Assembly (NCBI RefSeq): GCF_000143535.2
Contig: NC_037311.1
Location: forward strand, 2,914,001-2,978,000
Length of the DNA stretch: 64,000 nt
From: Botrytis cinerea B05.10
Lineage: Eukaryota > Ascomycota > Leotiomycetes > Helotiales > Sclerotiniaceae
Direction of reading: 5' to 3'
Notes under the pieces: generated by a model
The model's input: the letters and a program-made list of their open reading frames with translations, nothing else
What the model was told of the DNA's origin: nothing
Database searches by the model: none
Made by a program: the position numbers and the translations under genes
Shown here: positions 1-12,330 of the stretch, piece by piece
How the letters are laid out: each line of letters opens with the position of its first letter
Position numbering within the stretch: the first letter of the stretch is position 1

Positions 1-420
1 ATGTAGGTATAGATGAATGAAATGAATGATTGAATGAATGAGTGGATATTTTGATATTGCTTTATAGTATAATATATTATACTATAGTGATATATAAATA
101 TAAACTCAAATATATCTACAGCTATAACAGAGTATTTATATTATTATCATTATCTCTTTTTTCTTCATCTTCATTTACCTTATATATATTTCTTATTTAC
201 TTATTACTTACTCACTCGAAACTCTTATACCCCTCATATAAATCTCCATACGCGGACTTCTCAATTATAAATATTATTTCATTTCATTTTATTTTGTGTT
301 ATTTGATATATCCTATCTTGTTTTGTTTTGTTCTATTCTATTTTAATATTAATTTTAATATTAACTTCTTCTTTTATTTTTTTTTTATTTTTTTTATATA
401 TTACATTATATCTCTTTTCC

Positions 421-530
421 CTTTTTATTTTTATTTTTATTTTTATTTTCATTTTCATTTTCATTTTCATTTTCATTTTCATTTTCATTTTCATTTTCAT
501 TTTCATTTTCATTTTCATTTTCATTTTCAT
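421..530. repeat. Hexanucleotide microsatellite (TTTTTA then TTTTCA units)
   Basis: A run of about four TTTTTA units passes into about fourteen TTTTCA units. It is read without interruption in all frames, so the overlapping open frames (Phe/His or Met/Lys repeats) are artefacts. Confidence 0.95.
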
Positions 531-941
531 ATAAATATAAATATATACATTCAAAATAAATTTAAATAAAAAATAAAAAATAAAAAAATATCGCTCCTTC
601 GATTTCATATTCCGCATCTCGCATCGCATTTCGAATACAGCACTCCCTTGGTGCGATTTTGAATATGTGATATATTTCCTTTCTTGTAAGGTTGTAAATA
701 AATATGAAAAATTGAGGTTTGCGAGGTGAATGTGATGTTTATTTTTGGGGGGGTGGAGAGGTTGAGGTGCTGGGTGCTGGGTGCTTGGTTCTGAGTTCTG
801 AGTTTTTGCTTGGGGGGGGGGGTGGAATGTGAGATGTGAGATAGACGGAGAGAAAAATAGTTTTTATTATTTGTTTTCTAAAGAGAATAAAAGGTGATTG
901 GAAATTGAGAGGGGGAGTAAAGATGGAGGATAAGAATTGTA

Positions 942-967
942 TTTGTTTTGTTTTGTTTTGTTTTGTT
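942..967. repeat. TTTTG pentanucleotide microsatellite
   Basis: Five consecutive TTTTG-type units in gene-free AT-rich DNA. Confidence 0.9.
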
Positions 968-1520
968 TATTTGATTGAATCGAGAGGGGAGAGGAGAGGA
1001 TAGATAGATAAATGAATAGATGAATAAATAAGTGAATATAGTAAGTTAAATGATTAGTTATAAAGCAGAGATATATATAAAGTAATAAATAACAATAATA
1101 ATTCTAGTAAAATGGCTTATATTTATTTCAGTTTAACTCGTAAGGTAATTTTTCTTATATTTTAGATACTATATTTAATATTGAATTTCCTAGAGTAGGA
1201 TTGAAAAACTCTTATATGTATAGGTACTTATATTTATATATTCACCTCGTAATTATTAAAGCACATAAATAAATGAATAGATACTGTTTCTTATTCAATT
1301 TCATCTTTCTTTCCTATAACTCAAATCAAATCAAATCATAAACTAACGCCTAACCCTCAATCTAAAAATCCCCTCCTCGTTAAAATTTTCAAAAGAACAG
1401 TGACTCTAATCATCTGGTTCATATAAATCTTACTCGTATATGTAATAAAATCAGATCAGATTTGAGTGAGATAGATGGGCTGTAAGTATGCTTTCGGTAC
1501 TCTTACTTTAGTTCGTTGGT

Positions 1521-1571
1521 GGATGGTGATGGTGATGGTGGTGGTGATGGTGATGGTGATGGTGATGGTGT
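1521..1571. repeat. GGTGAT-type hexanucleotide microsatellite
   Basis: About eight units of ATGGTG with one GTGGTG variant. The Met/Val-repeat open frame covering it is a consequence of the repeat. Confidence 0.9.
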
Positions 1572-2435
1572 GGGATACGCGAGGAGATATTCGGGGAAGC
1601 GAAAGGAGAAGGGGAGGAATGGGGAAAGGAAAGGGGAGGGGAGGCAGGGGAGGAATGGATGTAATGAGTAATAATAAGTAACTAGGTAGGACGGTATTTT
1701 AATATTCTCACATAACAGGATATAATACAATGACGTCTAAACACCTTCCGCGTCTTTCGAAACTTTTGCAACTTTTGTTGGAAAATAAATGATGTGATAT
1801 AATATGTGTGGAGAGATGCCAGGGAATAGGAAAGTGTATATTTAGCACTAGGATTGGTACTAGGCTAGGTCTAGTGTGCTCAGCTAGATGTTCTAGGGAA
1901 TGCGATTTGAATTGTTTGATTGGGTACTTGCGGGGCTACTTGGTTGATGAATGGATGGAGTTAATGAGACCAGGGAGTCAATTGGTAAGTGAGTAAATAA
2001 GAGTATTGTAAGTTGTATAGGTGTCTTACTCGTTATCTGTCGGTTGCTGAGCTTAGATATAATACATGGAGTGATAATTTATCATTGCGTGTATGTGTGA
2101 ATTATCAGATATCTAATATTTGGGTGTGGACAAATTTCAACTCTATGGAAATTTATCGAGTTTCCAACTGCAAGGGGTTGAGCACTGCAATATTGTATAT
2201 CTTCGGGTGAATGTATGCATGCGGTAGGTGATGATTTCAAAGGGTTTGGGGTTTGATAGATGTTTTATTGATTATTCATTCGCCCATTATTTTCTTCATA
2301 TACTCAGTACGATAACATGAAAAGAATCACAGGAATGGAATATGGAGCGTGAATACTCCAGAACTCCTTTCTGAAGCTATCCTCGTGCGGATTTTCTCGA
2401 GATCTTCTTATCGGCAGATATCTCTCGCTTAAGCA

Positions 2436-2590
2436 GGCTAAGAACCTTAGCTCGGAAATTTTGTGTTAACAAGTCCCTCGTCTAAATAAACTAAGAACCT
2501 TAGCTCAGACCAATAACCTTATTAGATTGATAGTTGAACGAGCTAAAAACCTTAGCTCGGTAATTGAACAGACTTAAAACCTTAACTGAT
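2436..2590. repeat. Array of four imperfect hairpin repeats (CTAAGAACCTTAG core)
   Basis: Four units share the core CTAA(G/A)AACCTTAG: about 2437-2453, 2491-2505, 2541-2559 and 2572-2586. Each is an inverted repeat with a 3-5 nt loop. The first pairs GCTAAG with CTTAGC, and the third is extended to GAGCTAA pairing with TTAGCTC. The fourth is decayed to TTAA/TTAA. Two units are followed by the similar flank TCGG(A/T)AATT. The function is unknown. Confidence 0.7.
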
Positions 2591-4739
2591 GATTTGTATT
2601 GAGAGCGAATGCAAGAAAAATAAACTATTCATACATATGTGATCGTACGTGTACAAGACTAAGCAAAGACAAATATAGCATTACCACTGAGACTGTGTCT
2701 ATTAGATAGCATGTTCGAGAATGGAAGATATGTATTTCCAGCAGTATCGCAATTGCGAGGTATCTTGCCCATTATTGGTATTGTCGCACGCATCAGGGTG
2801 CGTGGAGATTTTTACCTTGCGATATGTGGGGCACGCCTAGACCTTTAGCATTTTTGAATTAGATGTGCCAGGGTGAAGGCGGTCGGTTAATCTGCCAATT
2901 TGCACAAGCACAACATAAACAAGAGTACGAGTATGAGTAGAGTACCTATGTGTAGTGCACAAATACATTTATATCTCAAATTAGCAAATTAAAGAGGAGG
3001 TAATTGTTTCTACCATGAATAGTCGTTTATAATTCCCTCAATCATAAACTTCCATTCACCAATAATCGTGCGAAAAGTGAAAGGAAATCAACAACACGAG
3101 AATACATTTCAAACATGATATCTTATATGTTTAGGTAGTCGAGAGAAAAAGTAACTTTGTACGGGCTGATGATGAGGCTGTACGGATCTTCGGATTTTCT
3201 TTTTCTTCCTCGATCTCATTGTAAAAGCTGAGCTGTTGTCATCTAATAAGTAGATCTCAAAAGTTCGACTGCAATAGAAGAAGTAATATCATTGAGGTAG
3301 GCGTTGTAAAATAAATAGAATACAATGACTAGTTCAAAGTTTTATGAAAGTATTCAGGTGACGACAATTCAATTAAAGTCAACGGGTATGAATCTGTATG
3401 TTGGTATACTGTTGCATCTCGGCAAGAGCAACCGTGTATCACCGGCCGAACCTGGAAGCAAAATAGCCGACACCGATGAACCTTAAACCCACTCTGGGTG
3501 TTACATTACAATAGACAGTCACAAAAAAGATCTAATAGCTAGTTTACTAATACCCAATTTTAAGAGACATCAAATCCCGTGAAGATTATCGTAAGCTGAG
3601 TATCCTTCTTCTTACTTGGAGGTACGCAAGTTCATATCAGAAGCTCACGGATTTGACGCAATATCTAGCTCGAAGTATTTCTTTGCCGAAAAGAATACAG
3701 AATCACTTGCCACACATAGCTTACGTAGTTCTCCTGGTGCGGATGAAGATTTTCTCCCCATGTTACATTGAAATATTGGAGCAAAGATTCTCATTCTCAG
3801 TATTACAAACATTATGTTTCAAGTGATGCTGTAATATAATGATGAATTTGTTAGGCTATAGTAAGTGTGTTTGAGAAACTACAAGAGTATTATGATTAGT
3901 GTCTAGGGAAACTTTTGCTTGACAAGAGTCAAAGTGGTGCTCTCTGGTTCTTCCACCTTGTCACAACTATTTTTTCAGGAAAGCTTTTGTTATTTGTTGT
4001 TGGGAGAGGTTCTTTTCTTCTTAAAAAAAATGAATTTGAGTCCTTTGTTTTACGGTGCTGCAGAGTGCAGATTCCTGTGCTTTCACTCTGTTGCCTCAAA
4101 CCCATTGTAGAATTCCACCACAAGACAAGTGTATATTGTTTTCTCCAGCAACAGCTATTCACAAGTTCCTCTGCGTGGCAGATACCTCCAGATTTCTGAT
4201 TTTTCTTTTGGTAAGAAGGATCGTCATTTTCTGTAGGTCATCTTGAGGAGAAAGTCCAAGGGCTGCCATGTTTGGAGAGCCATGACTTTCATACTGAAGA
4301 GATTTAATGATGGATGATTTGGTTTGCTTCTAGAGCCCCATGGTTTGTGCCTGGTGTAAAATCATTCATAAAGAAATTCACACCTATCAAATATCCTTGC
4401 TCGAGTGGTGAATAGCTTCGTCTGACCATTTCGGAACTATCTTTCTCCGGTGTTTACCTGGCAGTCATTCAGTCATAACAAAGTAGTTACTCATATATCC
4501 CACACGTCTCAGCTTTTACTTTGATACTTAGAATTACATTGTATCAAGCTTCTTACGGTCATTCTTGCGATTATTTTGTCGTTTCTTTCTGGCTTCTCAT
4601 CAAGTTCAACTTAACAAATACACTCTCTTCTTTCTTCAATAAATCTCAATAACAGCGGAATTGCTCCTCTAAGCTTTGTTTAATAGAATCTCTACCTATG
4701 CTTATCGTCTTTCGAGAATCATTGGCCCAATTTCAGACC

Positions 4740-6519
4740 ATGATTATGTTAATTTTCATATTGGTTTGGGGTCTCTTGAGTGGACTTGTAGCTTCTACAG
4801 TTTCAGTTGATATCAATGCAAAGTTCTCCTACCTTACTCTTGATCCAAATGCCACTATCACAAAAGTAAGATGATCAGTTTTACTCTGCCACTTTACTTT
4901 TTTGATAGCAAGCTAACACGTTGTAGTTTGAAAGTGTTCAAGTGGTTCCTCGCTCTTCCAACGCGCTTGTCATTCCAGGCAATGTTCAAGCGGTATGGCC
5001 TGCACTTCAAAATAACCAAGGAATCATGCAAACTGTGGTCGCAAACCAAGGAAGCATCGGAGAATGGTTTTATATTGGATTAGAATTTTGTTGCACGTAC
5101 GTATTTGTTATATCTTTCTACACACAATTCGATCTAATACATCACTCGAGACCGATGCGAAATATTTGAAGTGACAGAGCTGATTCGCAGAAAACATGCA
5201 GACCTAAAGACTGGCAAGCTGATAAAGCTCAGCAAGGTAAGTTCAATACTTATGCCAATATTTTCGCGCAGATGGTGGAGCTGATTACTCATAGTATACC
5301 CGGGAGATCGTATCACCACAAAGTATCAACTGATGAGTGCAAATACTGGAGTTTATAATGTTACATGGAAGGTTGAGAGGGGCTACTTCGACATTCAAGC
5401 TGGTGAAATGCCCTTTACTGCAGAATCTTCTTTCAATCCTCAAGAGCATTGTAAGTCACTCAGCATACCCTCATTCGCTATCAAAAGCGATGACCCAGAA
5501 GTGGATATGCTAACGAGGATGATCAACAGCGACCCCTGGTGGCCAAGGCCCGTTTAATAAGGTAAGCAGCTGAATTTAAAACTCCTTTATGACCTTCTGA
5601 CGTAGACTAACTATCTTTTAGGCACTGTTCGCAATCGAAACACAAGGAGGGAGTAAGTGGGACTTTGGGCCAGTTCAATGGGACCAAATCACTATACAAG
5701 CCGACACCACTAGAGGTGATTGGTGTTTTAAGTATGTCCTTGACCTTTTATCTCACTATTTTTGTTCAAATACAACATGGGCGATAGTATTCAGTCATTA
5801 ATTAATCTCACAAACTAATACTTTACAGACCTATCAACAACACAGATTTCCAACATTATCTTGCCTCCCCTACCATCTTCATCTCTGGCAATCAAGTCAT
5901 CTGTGAATATTCATCGCTGATCCTTGGAGATACAAAACCACCTACAGCTGTCTCATCTCTCACAACTTCACACACTGAACCTGGTCCCACCACACAAGAT
6001 CTAGTTCTCTCGCCTACCACAAGCCCCACAGCTACAGTCTTCAGAAATAGTCGAGAGCCATCTCTTCCAACACCAAACCTCGCTGGACCAGGCGAAATTC
6101 CCACCTCGACGCTCTCAAATGGTCTCCAAGACCCATCCTATCCTGCGCTGTCAGCCTCCTTGGAATCAGCCAATAACTACCACAGTTCCTACAATTCAGT
6201 TCGAATGTCCAAATACACTGTCGCACTAGAAGCTGATCTCAAGAGCGTCTTTGGAACTACCACTATCACGACTGTAGATGGGGATAGTGCATTAACAACC
6301 ATCACAACCGATAACTACAAAGCATGGGCTACCGCTTACGCCGCGGCACACAGGAACGAAACGGGCAATTCTACAAATGCGAATGGTGATGGAGATACCG
6401 TTCGTCTCATTCCGCTTTCACTTCCGTGGTTAATGGCTATGCTCGTCATAATCAGCACGTTGATCATGGCTGCTACTGCGTTCTTTATCTACAGACCTAG
6501 ACAGGTGTATGTTTCGTAA
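4740..6519 (+). CDS. Secreted, single-pass membrane-anchored protein of unknown function
   Basis: I assemble seven exons: 4740-4865, 4927-5096, 5178-5236, 5295-5450, 5530-5561, 5622-5731 and 5829-6519. All introns are GT-AG and the frame is kept throughout, giving about 447 aa. An in-frame ATG at 4698 would add 14 residues; I prefer 4740 because it places a hydrophobic signal peptide directly at the N-terminus. The ectodomain (about residues 20-260) is rich in Trp, Gly, Asn and aromatic residues and has paired cysteines (FCCTADSQKTCRP, DWCFKP, VICEY). This resembles a secreted beta-sandwich fold, distantly like eqolisin/concanavalin-type proteins, but I cannot confirm a family. A Ser/Thr/Pro-rich stalk of roughly 130 residues follows, then one transmembrane helix encoded near 6415-6490 and a short basic tail. 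No catalytic motif is recognisable. A cell-surface sensor or adhesin-like role is speculation. Confidence 0.72.
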
Positions 6520-7320
6520 GGATATTTTAATTTCAAGCATGATCGACACTCGCTGTACTCTAGAACATTCAAGGGGCGTAGGCACGATGATTTCTAGAGT
6601 TGGAATTCCAAATAGGAAGGACTGAGCAATTTAAGAAACTCATTTTAACATTCTAGATCAGAGTTTGTTTGTGAATAACCGTGACATATTTGTATTTGAA
6701 CTTTGAGATATTTGTTTATACAGTCATGATGAAACCTGGTAGGTAGTATCGAAAGTAGTTACATGTATGTAAGTTGGTAATTAACTATTTCTCTACAACT
6801 CAAATGAATGTTCTCAATTTCTTGTGTTATTTGCAATATGCATTAGTGTCTCTTTCTGATCTCAGATCCAAAGCACTGTTCTCTCGCGCCAATGTTTGGA
6901 TCGAAACCACAGATCAGCCCTCGGAATTTAAGTTGAAAATTATATCGGTATAATAATCGCTAGATTTTACAATCCAGATGGTAGAAGGTCTAGAGATTAA
7001 GAAGAGAGTCAAGAATTTTGCAGAAAAGAAAAAGAGACATTGCATCATTTTGAGTAAATCGGAGTCTCTGTCCGTGAGGTCCAATAATGGATTAATCGCA
7101 AGGTACTACTTGTTATCAAATACGTAGCATTTCTGCGCGGAGGAGTTCACATATTTTGTTTCAGACGTAAGTAGTGGTTTCTATTCGTGATCTGCCTTAG
7201 AGAATACTGTAATTGATACATGCGATGGTATGCTGTACACAGAAAGCTACGTTTTTGCGTCCATGCGATGACGTCACATTGGTCATTAATCATGCTATTC
7301 TCATCCTTAGACATAGCGTG
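6520..7320. other. Intergenic region between convergent genes
   Basis: This holds the 3' flanks of the secreted-protein gene (plus) and SKI3 (minus). No coding sequence, RNA gene or repeat of note was seen. Confidence 0.6.
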
Positions 7321-10300
7321 CTATGCAGAGATACCATTACTAAAAGCATCCCACGCATCCTTCTTCCACGGTGCAACCATAATACCCCTTTGAGCATCGC
7401 CGACCTTCCCAGTACCGGCATATGCAGTTGATAACTCCTCAGCACCTAAGACTCCACGTGGAAAGATGGATTTCTTAGCCGTCAGTACTGCCATCTCAGC
7501 CGCCTTTACATCACCAGTTATATTTGCCAGTCTTGACCAACCATGCGTTGAGCCTGGATGGAGAATCACATCTTTCTGGACCTCGCTCATTACTCTAATC
7601 TCGGAATCCTCTTCAGAAAATGCAGCAATAGAACGAAGAACTTCGCCAACGCGTGCTTGTTCTGCATCCGTAATAAGCTTATCAGTGCGAAGAGTTTGTA
7701 ATTCCGCGGTTACTGCTTCGATACCTTCGGTATCTGAATTGAACAGAGCTATAATCCCGAGGAGTAACACAGATTGTACGTGGTTGGGATGAGACTCCAC
7801 ACATTCATAGAGAATATCTTGTGCTTTGGAGCGGGATGATTCGGTACCATGAGCCCACAAAACCTGAGCAAGGACGCATACTGCATCAGGATTTCCTTTA
7901 GATTCTTTGAGAGCGGGCTCAAAATATTCAAGAGCTGTATCGAGATTTTTCAGGTAGTAATGGGCTAGACCAACAGTTAGATGGGCCGATAGTCTACATT
8001 TCTGACGGTCTTCTGCAGAGAGCTCATTGCCACTATCTTCATCACAGAGTTGTAAAGCGAGGTCTCCACTTTCTACAGCTTCTTCATACTGTTCATTTGC
8101 CAATTGAGATCGAGCGAGATCTGCTTTGGCCAAAGCAAATCGAGACAATGATTCTGGTGATTCTGTAACCTCGTAATCGGCTTCAGCTGCTCCACAAATT
8201 GTGGTCAAGGTTGTTACAGCTGAAGAAATATCACGTGCACGCTCAGAAAAGAGTGATGAGAGATGCTTTGAGACAAGATCATCGGGAGCCATCGATTGCA
8301 CTCGGTTCAGCACAAACAAAGGTTGCACCAAGTCTGCTACATTGGTGACATTCTTCGCAGCTAGAACTTGATCAAAAGTTGACTGTGAGTATTGCCGATG
8401 CGTGATTAAAGAAGACGATCCAGAGATCTCCATAGCATGAGTAAAAAGGAGATTAGCTTCTTTCACATCGCCCAACATGAGGGCAAGAAGCCCCTGTCCA
8501 ATCCAAGCATGCGAGTAATCCGGGTCAGTAGCCTGAGCTCTTGTAAAGGCATCATTAGCAAGCTGGTGATCATTCTGTTGTAAATATAATGATCCCAAAT
8601 TAGTCCATGTCTGAGCACTTCTCTCATTCAAGTAGAGGCTTCGAACAAAAGAATGCTGTGCAACCTTTGGGTTTAAGTCACTGGTAACTATACCCAACGC
8701 GTTCCAGAACTCTGAGTTGCCTGCTTCTAATTCGATAGCTCTCTTGAAACATCGCACTGCAGCTTTCTGATATCTGGTAGATTTCTTCTTCAAACTAGGG
8801 GCCAAACAGACATGAGCACGATGTTCAATCCAACCAAGGTTGTAATAAGCAACTGCTTGGGCGTGTGTATCGTGAGATGAGGCATGAATAGCTCGCTTGT
8901 GAGCTAAAATTGCTGCATGAAGACATCGAGTTCGGCGTACTCCATCCTCTTCGTCGGCAGAAAATAGTCCCTTTGCTAAAACGACATCAACAGATACTCC
9001 GTCGACGTCTGTGAAAACATCATAAGTAGTTTTCCATTCTTCAAGTAACTTCTTGATATTTACATCTGGAAACTCGTCAATGCGGCCCCAAACCCAGGAG
9101 TATACAGCACAAGCATCGCCAACAGCTCGCCAGAGGTTGAAAGCATCAGCTCTGCTTTCAAAAACTTGACTAGCAATTTCAATAGCCTCGGTCGCACGTT
9201 GAGCTGCTTGTCCAAAAAGTCCCTTCTCAATACTATCCCAGGCACTATCGACTAAAGTTTGAATCAGAGCAATTGAAACGCCAAATTCCGCAGGTCGATT
9301 CTGAAGTACAGATTTATAGCCCTCAATAGCATCATCGAAGCTTCCGAGCTCACGCTTTACATTGGCGAGCATATGCTTTGCAAACCAAGTCTCACCATCC
9401 TGTCTCTGTTCAATCTCACTCTCGAATTGTTCTGCATGGTTAAAAGCTTTTGTTGCAGCAATGTAACGTCCAGAATTGTGATAACTTTCGCCTAGGCCAA
9501 CCCACGAATGATAATCAGAAGGCGTAATGCGCAGTGCGGATTGGAAAGAAACAATACTCTTGGAATAGTCTTGTTTATTCAACTCCGCAGTGCCAAGAGC
9601 AGCAAATGGCCAACTGATGCCCTTTTTCTTCGAGCCAGGTGCTGGTCTGACCTTTCCTGAATTGACAACTCGTTGAGCAACTGATTCGACCAGCTCCCAC
9701 TCGCCTTGGCCTGCGAATATCCTAGCCAAGCGCTCAGCAGCTTCCACTTCCGAGGATGAAAGCTCAAAGGCTTTCTGAAAACACTTTCGAGATCTCTTTT
9801 TATCATTCGAATAGTCTGCGTAGAATATACCCAGGCTGGTATATGCCGGAGCAAAATTGAGGTTACTTTTCAGTGATGCTAGGAAATATGAGTATGCCCC
9901 CTTTCTGTCCTTGCGTGCAGATTTCGAAGTATCTATGTTCCATAAGCAAACGCCGACACGATATTGCGTCTGGGCCAGTAAGTCTCGAGACTTCATATCT
10001 TTGGCTTCGATTCGAGGTAAGCACTCTTCTAACTCCTCACGTCCACGAATATAATCGCCATTAATAGCCTTGACCCATGCGGCCTCAGTCTTAACTCGTA
10101 TATTCGTAGGATCTCGTTGTAAAGCACGTTCAAGGAAGTCAATAGCGGCAACAAAGTCGTCTTCTTCCTCATAAATCAAACCAATTCCTATGAGAGCAGG
10201 AGTTGAAGTTGGATTTTCTTTCAACAGACCATCGAATAGAGCTTTTGCTTCCGGATGATTCTTCGGCGATTGATAAAATACGAGAGCAGTACCCAACAAG

Positions 10301-11655
10301 GCTTTGAAAGATTGGGATGCATTTTTGAACTTTTTGCCAATTTTGTTGGATTCTTCCGATGCAAGCCGATTTGCGTTCCGCATAAGTTCTACCACGCTTT
10401 CGTGCTCATCTAAAAATTGATAATACTCTCCCATGAGACGATGTGCCAAAACTGATGTGGGAGAGTCCGTCATGCCCCCTATCATCATTGCCAAGCGATC
10501 TTCTGCAAGCATCGAAAAGTCATCCAACGTCACTCCTCCTCCGTCATCTTCATCTGAACTACTTTCATCACTTTTCTCGTTATTCGTGGGAGCTGGAGTT
10601 CGTGGTGGTGGCGGGAATGGCGAAATCTCACTGGTCATGAATCCTCGAAGAACCTGAGCAAGACCACTCGTAGGAAAGAAATCTATGTACTCGCGCAAAT
10701 TGTTGACATCCAAGCCTTGAACATATTCGGGATCTTGCCACTCAATAGCAATATCCCAGGCCAGCTTGTACGGATGCTTAATCAAAACCATATCTGTAGC
10801 CAGCTTGAATAGTTTTGATCGTTTTTCTGTCTTTGAGTCTCCGGGCGGGAGAACAACCAAAGTGTCTAGACATCTTTGAATGAGTTTCTCTTCGTATTGA
10901 CGGCGAATTTCATCATCGGTGGTCCAGTCTATGATTTTGTTGTAAATTTCTTCCAAATCACTATCTTTCAAGACTTCTCGTTTTACTTCGACTGTTACTT
11001 GACCAATTCTGGCACCTAATCTTGTTCGTCGCTCTCCTATTTCCTTGTTGATACGCTCTTTCTCTTCGAATTCGGTAATCTGAGCTATGATCTGATAGGT
11101 ATGTGAAGGATGATGAACGCGACCTTCCAGATATTGATAGACTGGGCTATCAGGTAGAATGACTTCCAAAGACTTCCTGTGTTGCAAGCGGGATCCTTCA
11201 TTTTTGGCAAAAGCGAGAAATTTGTCAATGACATCTTGACATTTGTATTTATCGTCGTGAGCTTGATAGATTTGAGCTAACTGCAAAGCTGCTGTTTGGT
11301 ATTGCTCAACCTTGGGACCGCCCTGCTTCTCGTACAATTGAATGAGACCTTGCCATGCCTGTGGCTCCCCCCCCTTGACTTTAGTTGCAGCATCGTAAGC
11401 CTTTTCTGCTTCTGCGTATTTCACTTGTTTACTATAGGCAAATCCTAAAAAGATATTCCTGCGGACTGGAAGTTAGAGATGTTGCTTCCGAGAAAGATGT
11501 ATAAAGGCATGTGCAATGGTACTGGGTTTGACTTACGCCTGGTAGCTGTTTGGATCCGAATCAAGAAGCTTCTGGGCTTGCTCGACAGCTTCATCATACT
11601 TTTGAGATTGAACTGCAGCATTTATAGCTTTCAGCGCGGCTTTGGTTCCTGACAT
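7321..11655 (-). CDS. SKI3: Superkiller protein 3 (Ski complex TPR scaffold)
   Basis: There are two exons on the minus strand, 11655-11537 and 11458-7321, joined across a 78-bp intron with the frame kept through SYQANIFLGFAYSKQ. The product is about 1418 aa, close to the usual Ski3 length. The start MSGTKAALKAINAAVQSQ leads directly into a helical repeat, as expected for Ski3. The sequence is almost entirely TPR repeats, for example near RDPTNIRVKTEAAWVKAING and AATKAFNHAEQF, with one acidic Ser-rich insert around residues 330-345. Ski3 scaffolds the cytoplasmic Ski2-Ski3-Ski8 helicase complex, which feeds mRNA to the exosome for 3'-5' decay. It diverges from the GH5 gene across 675 bp. The family call rests on architecture, length and recalled similarity. 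Confidence 0.9.
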
Positions 11656-12330
11656 GTTGTATTACTGGGTAATTTATCCGGCATAGTTATCCCAACAAAT
11701 TAGGTTTGGTTTATGAGAAAGTGTCGAAGATCAAACGATGAGCTCTCAACTACACATGATTTAGAATTCAAGCAAGCACTACCTATGTAGGTACATCATA
11801 CATTTTTTGGCCACAGCCTTGTCCTTCTTGGTGGGGTCTAGCCTGACATGTCTCCTCGTGCCTGTCCGGCTCGGATCATCTTCGTTCGATAGCGAGTTGT
11901 GCGTTTGATTGACAGGGTCTTTTCATTGGGCACGTTTTACCCCTGTGATAGTCGGATACCCATCTGACATCGTCATTGTTGCCCCCAGATATCAAAACTA
12001 CCCAGGCGGTGCAAATAGAAGGAACCAAGAACCCGAATACGTGAATTGGCACTAGTCTTTGTTATTCGTTATTTGTTGCTGTCACATTCTCATGAATTTC
12101 AATCCAGTCCACATAAATATCTGTGTCCGTACTGCAATTCGTACGATAGAGACATAATCATTGTCAATCAATCGAGAGAGATTGATAAGAACCACCCCGA
12201 TATTGTATCAAAGCAAGCAGATCACCAAGCGCTGTCTGCCAGGAATTACAATCATCTCGTACTTTCACTGCTGTACGTGAACAATTCTTGAACCTCTCTC
12301 GCACTCTTCCTCGAAGAACTCCTCCACACG
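11656..12330. promoter_or_regulatory. Divergent promoter region between SKI3 and the GH5 glucosidase
   Basis: 675 bp separate the two start codons, so both promoters and leaders must lie here. No individual element is assigned. A short overlapping open frame near 12046-12291 looks non-coding. Confidence 0.55.

Larger units (their letters stand above)
1..4697. other. AT-rich gene-free region with simple repeats
   Basis: No reading frame here looks like a real protein. The open frames are short and consist of simple-repeat translations or low-complexity sequence. The stretch contains long A/T-rich runs, several microsatellites and a cluster of short hairpin units (listed separately). It may be degraded mobile-element DNA or a long promoter and spacer for the gene starting near 4.7 kb. 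I see no terminal repeats and no transposase or reverse-transcriptase motifs. Confidence 0.6.

Noticed and set aside
328..629. Long open frames of Phe/His/Ile or Met/Lys repeats
   Set aside because: They arise from the TTTTCA/TTTTTA microsatellite, which is open in every frame.
1..4697. Subtelomeric or transposon remnant
   Set aside because: No TTAGGG-type telomere repeats, terminal repeats or transposase motifs were seen. AT-richness alone is not enough to call it.
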